6,566 bases of DNA, taken from Euryarchaeota archaeon UBA82. GTDB lineage: Archaea; Thermoplasmatota; Poseidoniia; Poseidoniales; Poseidoniaceae. The stretch is taken from positions 10,493 through 17,058 of the forward strand of contig DAKQ01000046.1 in assembly GCA_002496635.1 (NCBI GenBank). Reading direction: 5' to 3'. Both the position numbers and the translations under genes were made by a program. This document shows, piece after piece, positions 1-6,057 of the stretch. The first letter of the stretch is position 1. Each line of letters begins with the position of its first letter. The notes beneath the pieces are model-generated. The model saw nothing but the letters and a program-made list of their open reading frames with translations. It did not search any database and was not told the DNA's origin.

Positions 1-522
1 GCTCTCGATGCTGTCCTTGAAGCAGCTGAGGAAGATTATGAGTTCGATACTTCGATATCCGTTGTTGTCTCGACACAGATTGGAGAGCACAACAGAATCC
101 ATCTTGACCGTGGCGATTCAGTTTCCTTTGATGTTATTGGAGATATTGAAACAGTTCAGTGGAGAAGCAATCACCTTCGTGATGATTGGTCAAACATTCA
201 TGGATTCGACCATGGAAGTTCTTCGGGTGAACTCTCCTTGATTGACATCGTCCATCAATTGGAGCATCTTCCTGGGACAGATGTGCTAGGCAATCATACC
301 ATTTCTCTACGTGGGATCCAATACAATGAATCAGGAGGCCAGTCCTCCTCTACTCCTCTTGCAACGGCGGAAATCATGATTATGGATGCAAACACCGATG
401 TGCCCGTAGGACCCGATGGTGAAGGAATCCCAGCTGTTGGCGTGATCGGAACAATGGCTATCATTGCACTTGGAATTGCGGCATCATCTCGAGAAGACGA
501 AGATGAGTCCGATGAGCAGTAA
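1..522 (+). CDS. C-terminal part of a membrane-anchored surface protein (5' end outside window)
   Basis: The reading frame is open from base 1 to a TAA at 520-522 (173 codons), so the gene begins upstream of the window and no start codon can be chosen. I do not recognise a named family. The first 140 or so residues alternate hydrophobic and polar positions as in an extracellular beta-sandwich (for example DTSISVVVSTQIG and GNHTISLRGI). Then comes a short Asp/Gly/Pro linker (DVPVGPDGEG) and one hydrophobic segment at fragment residues about 145-162 (AVGVIGTMAIIALGIAAS), followed by a very acidic cytoplasmic tail (SREDEDESDEQ). This is a stop-transfer anchor that would leave the ectodomain outside the cell. 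The same P-[AS]-V-rich anchor appears at the end of the gene at 4962-5921. The enzyme operon begins 54 bases downstream on the same strand. It may be an unrelated neighbour or the first member of the transcript. The topology call is good; the function is unknown. Confidence 0.8.
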   Translation, partial: ALDAVLEAAEEDYEFDTSISVVVSTQIGEHNRIHLDRGDSVSFDVIGDIETVQWRSNHLRDDWSNIHGFDHGSSSGELSLIDIVHQLEHLPGTDVLGNHTISLRGIQYNESGGQSSSTPLATAEIMIMDANTDVPVGPDGEGIPAVGVIGTMAIIALGIAASSREDEDESDEQ

Positions 523-536
523 TTGCAAACCCTATG

Positions 537-544
537 TTCATATG
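537..544 (+). promoter_or_regulatory. Weak TATA-like box ahead of the enzyme operon
   Basis: The 54-base gap between genes contains TTCATATG, which matches the archaeal TATA consensus TTTATATA at 6 of 8 positions. Its centre lies about 36 bases before the ATG at 577, so transcription could begin near 564-568 and leave a leader of about ten bases. The region just upstream is not a convincing purine-rich BRE. Read-through from the upstream gene is equally possible. No palindrome or operator was seen in this gap. Confidence 0.3.
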
Positions 545-576
545 CGGATTAGATTAGGTAAGGTTGGGCGGGTCGT

Positions 577-1179
577 ATGGTTGGAGAAGCACACGTATCA
601 ATGATACCAACAACACCCAAGAAGGTGTGGTCTGCGAATGTTAACGGCCATGCTGTACAAGCACTTGCTCCTTCAAACGCCATTTTGCTCGACGTTTTAC
701 GTGATGAAGTAGGGATGCTCGGTGTTAAGCGCGGATGTGATCTTGGAACATGTGGCTGTTGTGCTGTACTTGTCAATGGCGAACCTCGCCTATCATGTCT
801 TTGCCTTGCAGGTCAAGTTGAGGGCGATGATATTACAACCGTAGAAGGGCTTGCCGATGGTGCTCATCTCGCTCCGATTCAAACCTGTTTTGCAACTCAC
901 GGTGGTTCTCAATGTGGTTTCTGCACACCAGGTTTCCTTATGGCTGCTGAGGCTTTACTCGATTCAAATCCAGAGCCTTCTCGCGAGGAAATATCTTGTG
1001 CTATTGAAGGAAATCTTTGCAGATGTACTGGTTATCAACAGATTATCGATTCAATTGAGGCTGCTGCTGAAATAAAGCGTGGAGATGCTCCTATCCCAAC
1101 GCCTTCTAGCGACCCTCACCCTAACCCTCATCCAGAAGGTCCTGAAGAACCCTCAATGCCACCAGGTCATGCGAGATGA
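577..1179 (+). CDS. hcrC: 4-hydroxybenzoyl-CoA reductase-like, small [2Fe-2S] (gamma) subunit
   Basis: Small iron-sulfur subunit of a xanthine-oxidase-family molybdenum enzyme, 200 aa. It relays electrons between the Mo site and the FAD subunit in the cytoplasm. The N-terminal plant-ferredoxin-like cluster is C54-x4-C59-G-x-C62 with C74. The second cluster, in the four-helix domain, is C113-x2-C116 (SQCGFCTPGF) and C148-x-C150 (GNLCRCTGY). All eight ligands are present. The core, about residues 16-167, equals the normal 150-165 aa of the family. A proline/histidine-rich tail follows at about 168-200 (11 prolines in 33 residues), which is unusual. The ATG at 577 has a weak GGGCGGGT ahead of it (566-573); the in-frame ATG at 601 would remove eight residues and cannot be excluded. 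The end overlaps the large-subunit gene. Family and cofactors are certain; the HBCR assignment rests on the partner subunits. Confidence 0.9.
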   Translation: MVGEAHVSMIPTTPKKVWSANVNGHAVQALAPSNAILLDVLRDEVGMLGVKRGCDLGTCGCCAVLVNGEPRLSCLCLAGQVEGDDITTVEGLADGAHLAPIQTCFATHGGSQCGFCTPGFLMAAEALLDSNPEPSREEISCAIEGNLCRCTGYQQIIDSIEAAAEIKRGDAPIPTPSSDPHPNPHPEGPEEPSMPPGHAR

Positions 1180-3988
1180 TGTCATGTCAGGCGGATATCG
1201 ACAACAACCTGGCGCTTCACGCGGAACTACTCGAAAGGATGGAAAGCGTGTCGCAGGGAAGCAAAAATTCCCTCCTCCCGGCTCAGGTGGTTCACATCCA
1301 AACATGTCTCCACGTGATCTTGATTGGATTCCTGAATCGGTCGGGGGCAAGGAGCCACAACCTGCAGGTTCTCACATTCATGATCGATATCGTACCGGTA
1401 CCTCCGTTGGTAAACCGCGTGCTCTCGTTGATTCGCATGCCAAAGTTACAGGACAGGCATGGTATGGGGATGATGTCCGTCTTCCAAACGAAATCATCGG
1501 AAAGATTCTACGTTCTCCTCATCATTATGCAAAAATCAAATCGATTGATACATCAAAGGTTGAAGCATTACCAGGCGTTTTAGCTGTTGCAACAGGTCAA
1601 GATGCCCCGAATACATTTGGCGTTCTACCTGTTACAAAAGACGAGCATGCAATGGCAGTTGAGAAAGTACGGCACGTTGGAGATTTGGTTGCATGCGTTG
1701 CAGCAATTGATGAAGCAACAGCGATGGAAGCATTGAACCTGTTCGAAATCGAATGGGACGTCCTCGAACCAGTTTTCGATCCAAGGAAAGGATTGGAAGA
1801 TCAGGACGAACCAATTCACTGGCGTGGCAAGTATCACGTAGGAAAGACAAACGTACAGAAGCGTGTCTTCCAAGAATTCGGAGATCGTTCCTTGGTTGAA
1901 GAACCATCAGCATCATCACATGGGAAGTGGCGAATGGAAGGTGTCCATCACGGATTCACCGAACCTCATGCCGTTGTCGCACATTGGGATCCAAATGGAC
2001 GTCTGCAGCTGTACACGCCTCAACAAGTCCCTCACTATGCTCACCGTGCTCTATCGACAGTACTCGAAGTTCCAATGCATCAAATCAATGTCATACGAAC
2101 CTTTGTTGGTGGCGGATTCGGTGGAAAATCCGATCCATTCCCTCACGAGATGTGCGCCGCAATTCTTGCTCGTAAAGCAGGACGTCCGGTTCGAATCAAT
2201 TTCACGAGAGAAGAAGTGTATTGGATTAATCGTGGTCGCCACCCAAGCCACATCGAAGTCAAGATGACTGCTGATGAAGATGCACGAATTTCTGGTTTCG
2301 ATATCGATGCACTGATCGATGGAGGGGGCTTTGCCTCCTTCGGGCACGTCACATCATACTACAACGGCGTTCTCGCAACGGCTCCATACGAACTAGGCTC
2401 TTTCCATTATACGGGTGCTCGAGTCTGGACCAACAAACCTGCCAGTGGTGCAATGCGTGGGCACGGTGCCGTAAACACACGATGTGCTGTTGAAGTCGGA
2501 CTTGACGAAATGGCTGAGCAACTTGAAGTTGACCCAATCGATTTGAGACTTGCAAACCTCCTACCACCTCATAGCCGAACGATTTCTGGCTTCCGAATCA
2601 CATCGAATGGGATGAGAGAGGGTCTTGAACGAGTCCGTGAAGGCTCGAATTGGGATCAGAAATTTAGACAAATGCCACTTGGAAAAGGCATAGGAATCGG
2701 CTGTGGTTTCTTTATTTCCGGTTCTGGACTTCCAATCCATTGGGATCCAAATAGATTCCCCCACGCAACCGTTCACATGCAAATTGACATGGATGGTGGC
2801 GTAACAGTTCATACTGGAGCAGCAGATATTGGACAAGGTTCCACGACCGCAGTAGCTCAAGTTGTTTCGGAGGTCTTGGCGTTACCAATCGAGATGATTC
2901 ACGTCCGATCTCATGAGAGTGATACAAGTCCTGTTGATTTGGGATCTTATTCCAGCAGAGTCACATTCATGAATGCAAATGCGGCCATCCGAGCGGCGTT
3001 GGATATCCGAGAGAAGTTGCTTAATGCGGCATGGGAAATGCTTGGATATCACCCAGATGTCTTGGTACTTAATGACCGAAGAATCTACTACAAACACGAT
3101 CCTGCTGTCGGTGTTTCCTATCTTGAAGCACTTCACAAAGCGCAAGAAGACAAGGGTTCATTGATTGCAAGTGGAGCATACCGCTCGCCTCCTATGGGCG
3201 GGGTCCACAAAGGGGCGGCTGCTGGCCTAGCTCCTGCTTATTCCTTCTCTGCTTACGTTGCTGAAGTTGACGTAGATGTCGAAACCGGTCGTATTTCTTG
3301 TACCGATGTATGGGCGGCTCACGATTGTGGCAAGGCCCTCAATCCTCTTGCAGTCGAAGGGCAAATTATTGGCTCTTGCCACATGGGATTGGGCCAAGTA
3401 TTGTCTGAAAAGATGGTCTATGGGCGAACTGGACATCTCCAAAATCCAAATCTCTTGGAGTACAAGATCCCCTCTGTTCACGAAATGCCCAACGTGACAC
3501 CCATTATTGTTGAATCATCAGACCCAGAAGGACCATTCGGAGCAAAAGAAGCGGGTGAAGGGCCACTCTTACCCATACTTCCTGCTGTTGTGAATGCAGT
3601 CTATGACGCAATAGGCGTTCGAATAAGAGAACTTCCGCTCACACCAGATGTTGTTTGGAAGGCGATTTCTGCTAAGGCCAGATCAATGGATGGCATCGAG
3701 GCAACAGATTTGCCAGCACCACGATTGAACCATAGTCCTCTTCAAGCGACATTGGTTGAACGTGGAAACGAACACAAGATCCGTGACAAAAAACGACAAA
3801 GAAGCGAGGATACTTCGGCTTACGTCAATGGAGTTTTGTTTGGCTTCGATCCTGAACGACCTATGGAAGATCAAGTCGAAGGTTGGAAGACAGCGGTCGA
3901 ACCAGTTCCTGAACAACTCGCAGAACTTGGATTGGCGGGGAAGGCTTGGCTCAAACAAGAGCAGCGCCATATGGGGGGTGAGCAATGA
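1169..3988 (+). CDS. hcrA: 4-hydroxybenzoyl-CoA reductase-like, large molybdopterin (alpha) subunit with terminal extensions
   Basis: Catalytic subunit of a xanthine-oxidase-family molybdoenzyme, 939 aa from this start. The core runs from about residue 80 (VGKPRALVDSHAKVTGQAWYG) to 833. Visible cofactor and active-site motifs are GGGFGGK (314-320), GAMRGHG (427-433), the DIGQGS pterin loop (553-558), DLGSYSSR (590-597) and GPFGAKEAGEG (788-798), whose last Glu, E797, fits the catalytic glutamate. GAMRGHG-VN, SYSSRVTFM and KEAGEG are HBCR-like variants rather than xanthine- or CO-dehydrogenase forms. The core length of about 755 matches the roughly 770 aa of known HBCR alpha chains. Extra parts are a basic Gly/Pro-rich N-terminal arm (1-79) with no hydrophobic or Tat signal, and a 106-residue C-terminal extension with a basic patch (HKIRDKKRQR). 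The start is uncertain: ATGs at 1169, 1184 and 1304 are in frame; 1169 overlaps the upstream stop by 11 bases and none has a well-placed Shine-Dalgarno site. Substrate is unproven; another aryl-CoA or hydroxylated ring is possible. Confidence 0.9.
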   Translation: MRDDVMSGGYRQQPGASRGTTRKDGKRVAGKQKFPPPGSGGSHPNMSPRDLDWIPESVGGKEPQPAGSHIHDRYRTGTSVGKPRALVDSHAKVTGQAWYGDDVRLPNEIIGKILRSPHHYAKIKSIDTSKVEALPGVLAVATGQDAPNTFGVLPVTKDEHAMAVEKVRHVGDLVACVAAIDEATAMEALNLFEIEWDVLEPVFDPRKGLEDQDEPIHWRGKYHVGKTNVQKRVFQEFGDRSLVEEPSASSHGKWRMEGVHHGFTEPHAVVAHWDPNGRLQLYTPQQVPHYAHRALSTVLEVPMHQINVIRTFVGGGFGGKSDPFPHEMCAAILARKAGRPVRINFTREEVYWINRGRHPSHIEVKMTADEDARISGFDIDALIDGGGFASFGHVTSYYNGVLATAPYELGSFHYTGARVWTNKPASGAMRGHGAVNTRCAVEVGLDEMAEQLEVDPIDLRLANLLPPHSRTISGFRITSNGMREGLERVREGSNWDQKFRQMPLGKGIGIGCGFFISGSGLPIHWDPNRFPHATVHMQIDMDGGVTVHTGAADIGQGSTTAVAQVVSEVLALPIEMIHVRSHESDTSPVDLGSYSSRVTFMNANAAIRAALDIREKLLNAAWEMLGYHPDVLVLNDRRIYYKHDPAVGVSYLEALHKAQEDKGSLIASGAYRSPPMGGVHKGAAAGLAPAYSFSAYVAEVDVDVETGRISCTDVWAAHDCGKALNPLAVEGQIIGSCHMGLGQVLSEKMVYGRTGHLQNPNLLEYKIPSVHEMPNVTPIIVESSDPEGPFGAKEAGEGPLLPILPAVVNAVYDAIGVRIRELPLTPDVVWKAISAKARSMDGIEATDLPAPRLNHSPLQATLVERGNEHKIRDKKRQRSEDTSAYVNGVLFGFDPERPMEDQVEGWKTAVEPVPEQLAELGLAGKAWLKQEQRHMGGEQ
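3974..3981 (+). promoter_or_regulatory. Ribosome binding site for the FAD subunit
   Basis: GGGGGTGA matches the archaeal Shine-Dalgarno GGAGGTGA with one change that still allows G-U pairing. It lies inside the end of the large-subunit gene, 3 bases before the ATG at 3985 and 6 bases before the ATG at 3988. The spacing slightly favours the second ATG as the real start. Confidence 0.6.
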
Positions 3989-4965
3989 TGCTTATGCCAC
4001 CGTTTGAACTTCATCACCCTACATCTGTAGAAGAAGCATGTGAGATAGCATCTTCGTTTATGGAACTTGGAGAATCATTTGATTGGGTCGCTGGCGGAAC
4101 CGACCTACTTCCCAATTACAAATGGCATATAAATGTCAAAAAGCATGTCATATCTCTTGCTAAAATCTCAGGTACTGATACCATTTCAATGACAGAAATC
4201 GGGGCGATGGCTCGCCTTGGAGCGATGACAGGTGCAACTGACATCCATCCACTTCTTGCTGAAGCTGCTGGTAAAATCGCCTCATCATTAATCCGTAACA
4301 ACGCTACATTAGGCGGGAATCTGTGTGTCGACACACGCTGTTTTTGGTTTAATCAAAGTGAAGATTGGCGTCGTTCAATCGATTGGTGTCACAAAGAGGA
4401 TTGCGGGACTGGATCTGATTGTAGGGTTATTCCAAACCAGAACACCCTTTGTGTTGCCACGTACCAAGGAGATCTTGCTCCATCGCTGATGGTTCTCGAA
4501 GGAGTTCTTCACCTCATTGGGCCTCATGGGTCACGAGAAGTACCTGCAGAGGACTTTTTCCAACTCGATGGAATCACTCGAAATGTACTTCAAGAAGGCG
4601 AATTTGTACTGAAGGTAACCTTCCCCGAGAATGTATCTTCAAGAGTTGGTTCTTATCACAAGCTCCGTGTCCGTGAATCGTGGGATTTCCCCGAAGCAGG
4701 AATTTCTGCAGCGTGGATTCCAGGTGATAACTCGACCCTTCGAGTTGCCTCTACGGCACTTGAATCAATACCTCGCCTTCATTCGGAGCAAGTGGCAGAA
4801 TTGGTAGGTGAATTCTCAATAGATAACGTCACCGCTTTGTCAGAATCTGTAATGAAATCGATCAAGCCTGTGAACAATACTGCTCTCCCTCCAAGGTATA
4901 GAAAAGCAATGGTCAAGGTGTTGGCAAAACGATCTCTAAATAAAATACTGGAGGCTACTGAATGA
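3985..4965 (+). CDS. hcrB: 4-hydroxybenzoyl-CoA reductase-like, FAD subunit (beta) with predicted [4Fe-4S] loop
   Basis: Medium subunit carrying FAD, 326 aa, close to the roughly 324 aa of known HBCR beta chains. FAD-binding motifs are AGGTDLLP (36-43) and ATLGGNL (107-113), preceded by IRN. The C-terminal domain shows KLRVRESWDFPEAGISAAW (226-244), typical of this branch. Between residues 114 and 156 lies an insert with six cysteines: C114, C119, C135, C140, C146 and C156. The HBCR beta subunit is known for such an insert, holding an extra [4Fe-4S] cluster near the surface that ordinary xanthine-dehydrogenase FAD domains lack. The spacing C119-C135 (16) equals the known one; C135-C146 and C146-C156 are slightly longer. 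In the known enzyme this cluster takes low-potential electrons from ferredoxin and lets them flow toward the Mo site. The start overlaps the large-subunit stop as ATGA (ATG at 3985 or 3988), so the two are translationally coupled. This subunit is the strongest evidence for the HBCR assignment. Confidence 0.92.
   Translation: MMLMPPFELHHPTSVEEACEIASSFMELGESFDWVAGGTDLLPNYKWHINVKKHVISLAKISGTDTISMTEIGAMARLGAMTGATDIHPLLAEAAGKIASSLIRNNATLGGNLCVDTRCFWFNQSEDWRRSIDWCHKEDCGTGSDCRVIPNQNTLCVATYQGDLAPSLMVLEGVLHLIGPHGSREVPAEDFFQLDGITRNVLQEGEFVLKVTFPENVSSRVGSYHKLRVRESWDFPEAGISAAWIPGDNSTLRVASTALESIPRLHSEQVAELVGEFSIDNVTALSESVMKSIKPVNNTALPPRYRKAMVKVLAKRSLNKILEATE
4950..4954 (+). promoter_or_regulatory. Strong Shine-Dalgarno site for the coupled surface-protein gene
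   Basis: GGAGG lies within the last codons of the FAD-subunit gene, 7 bases before the ATG at 4962. It is a clean match to the archaeal Shine-Dalgarno core at ideal spacing. It supports the 4962 start and active translation from the enzyme mRNA. Confidence 0.75.
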
Positions 4966-5921
4966 GAGGGAAATGCTTCATTGTCTTCTTGTCAATCTTG
5001 ATGTCTTGCGTCCCAAATTCTTCGGCCCAATTTCCAGAAAACAATGAATGGGAATTCGGTTGGGAAACTGATGTAGAGCCAAGTTATCTCCTCATACTCG
5101 ATAGTGATAAATGGAAACTCGAAGATACTCTCTACTTCTTCGTTGAAAACCCTCGTATGAGCGATTTATCTCTGACGATTTCTGTTGAATTTGACTCAGA
5201 GGATGAGTTGTTAGAGGCAACATATGATGAAGAGATTACAATCGCATCCCAAGAAAACAAAACATTCGGTGTTGAGTTGCTTAGTTCGAATCCGGATGAC
5301 GTACGTGGGTTTTCTCCGGATACATCCTTCTCAATAACAATCACAGCCACTGAAACAGCCGGCTCTGCTGAACTATCCACGAAAGAGATCGAGGCCGATC
5401 TCAAGGTTCCTCGGGCACACAAACTCATCCCTGAGGCGACGACGCCAACATATGCTATATCCGCAGGGACTTGGGTTGAAGCGACTCTTCATCTCAACAA
5501 TATGGGCAATTCAGTTGATGCTGCAAAGGAAATAGAAGCCGATGTGCGAAGTTGCCCACTTCTTGACATAACAGGTCTTGATTCTGCACTTAATGTTCAG
5601 GTGGAGCCAACAGGCGTCAATGGGCAGGAAGCAGAATCCTTTACCTTCAGAATCGAACCATCTTCAGCACATCCTAGCCGTACGTGTGAAGTCACAATTT
5701 CCGTCACCTCTGAAGGTGATAATAACCAACGTAGTGTTGTATTTGATATTGAAATCACGGAAGAGGGTGGTTCTGACTCAGATTCAAATTCAGGAGCAGA
5801 TTCTGGTTCCTCTAGTTCAGGCTCTACTGAAGAGGACTCTTCGGCGTTACCTTCGGTGAGTTTTATGACGACTTTTATTTTGGTCGGAATCACTGCTCTC
5901 GCGCGTTCTAAAACCGACTGA
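4962..5921 (+). CDS. Secreted, C-terminally membrane-anchored protein with two Ig-like domains
   Basis: 319 aa; not recognised as a named family. The N-terminus is a signal peptide: MRGK, a hydrophobic stretch (CFIVFLSILMSC) and a likely cleavage after SSA at residue 22. Residues about 30-150 and 155-266 look like two beta-sandwich (Ig-like or CARDB-like) domains, rich in alternating strands such as LTISVEF, FSITITATETA, VEATLHLNNMGNS and CEVTISVTSEGDN. C198 and C242 in the second domain could form a disulfide. KEIEAD occurs at 141-146 and 189-194. A Ser/Asp/Gly stalk (269-295) leads to a hydrophobic anchor (LPSVSFMTTFILVGITALA) and a short charged tail (RSKTD). The protein should sit on the outer face of the membrane. 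The ATG overlaps the FAD-subunit stop (ATGA) and has a strong Shine-Dalgarno site, so it is the fourth gene of the operon. It carries no catalytic motif I can see; a role in substrate binding or complex assembly at the cell surface would be a guess. Confidence 0.85.
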   Translation: MRGKCFIVFLSILMSCVPNSSAQFPENNEWEFGWETDVEPSYLLILDSDKWKLEDTLYFFVENPRMSDLSLTISVEFDSEDELLEATYDEEITIASQENKTFGVELLSSNPDDVRGFSPDTSFSITITATETAGSAELSTKEIEADLKVPRAHKLIPEATTPTYAISAGTWVEATLHLNNMGNSVDAAKEIEADVRSCPLLDITGLDSALNVQVEPTGVNGQEAESFTFRIEPSSAHPSRTCEVTISVTSEGDNNQRSVVFDIEITEEGGSDSDSNSGADSGSSSSGSTEEDSSALPSVSFMTTFILVGITALARSKTD

Positions 5922-5932
5922 GTGACCCGAAA

Positions 5933-5948
5933 ACTGATAGGAATCAGT
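5933..5948 (+). terminator. Hairpin after the operon, possible terminator
   Basis: ACTGAT (5933-5938) and ATCAGT (5943-5948) form a perfect 6-bp stem with a 4-base AGGA loop, 11 bases after the stop codon at 5921. A short T-run (TTTT, 5954-5957) follows five bases later. The stem is short and AT-rich, so this is a weak terminator candidate. Its right arm shares AGT with the next palindrome. Confidence 0.35.
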
Positions 5949-5972
5949 CCAAATTTTATACCAAATTGGACT
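5946..5972 (+). promoter_or_regulatory. TATA-like box inside an inverted repeat: probable promoter and operator for the DUF4350-like gene
   Basis: AGTCCAAATTT (5946-5956) pairs with AAATTGGACT (5963-5972) over 10 bp with one bulged A, around the 6-base spacer TATACC. TTTATA (5955-5960) within it matches six bases of the archaeal TATA box, and CCAAA just upstream (5949-5953) resembles a BRE. Transcription would start about 25 bases on, near 5983-5987, giving a leader of about 70 bases. A symmetric site covering the TATA box is the usual arrangement for an archaeal repressor operator, but the same bases could fold as an RNA hairpin at the 3' end of the upstream operon. Confidence 0.45.
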
Positions 5973-6007
5973 AAACGTCAAGGCAGAATCATTATGTGTG
6001 TAACGAG

Positions 6008-6042
6008 GTTCCGAAGAAAGGAACATACTACGCTTGTCGTAG
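6008..6042 (+). other. Two tandem small hairpins in the likely 5' leader
   Basis: GTTCC (6008-6012) pairs with GGAAC (6020-6024) around a 7-base purine loop. CTACG (6028-6032) pairs with CGTAG (6038-6042) around CTTGT. Both stems are perfect 5-bp helices separated by three bases, and the second ends five bases before the Shine-Dalgarno site. They may be a structured leader of the downstream gene. I do not recognise a riboswitch class, and such short stems can occur by chance. Confidence 0.3.
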
Positions 6043-6046
6043 AAAT

Positions 6047-6051
6047 GAGGT
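6047..6051 (+). promoter_or_regulatory. Ribosome binding site for the DUF4350-like gene
   Basis: GAGGT matches the archaeal Shine-Dalgarno core and lies 6 bases before the ATG at 6058, which fixes that start over the out-of-frame ATGs at 5994 and 6045. Confidence 0.6.
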
Positions 6052-6057
6052 ATAATT

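Noticed and set aside
1079..1168. Upstream in-frame extension of the large subunit starting at ATG 1079
   Set aside because: These 30 codons lie entirely within the small-subunit gene, read as a Leu/Thr-rich peptide unlike the family, and have no Shine-Dalgarno site. The 1169 start fits the operon better.
1165..1190. Possible frameshift fusing the small and large subunits, as in eukaryotic xanthine dehydrogenase
   Set aside because: No slippery heptamer is visible, and an overlapping stop/start is the normal arrangement for separate subunits in prokaryotic members of the family.
1176..1583. 135-codon open frame overlapping the start of the large subunit
   Set aside because: It is a shadow frame of the large-subunit gene; its translation has no recognisable domain and the large-subunit frame carries the clear homology.
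1632..1919. Overlapping antisense frames of 82-100 codons opposite the large-subunit gene
   Set aside because: They lie wholly within a well-supported coding gene, show no domain and have Arg/Leu/His-rich translations typical of shadow frames.
5001..5012. Lipobox-like LMSC in the surface-protein signal peptide
   Set aside because: The -2 and -1 positions fit poorly, a good type I cleavage site (NSSA-Q) follows, and the protein already has a C-terminal anchor.
5597..5893. Antisense 98-codon frame rich in Glu, Ser and Pro
   Set aside because: It is the reverse complement of the Ser/Asp stalk and anchor of the surface protein; its composition is explained by the sense-strand low complexity.
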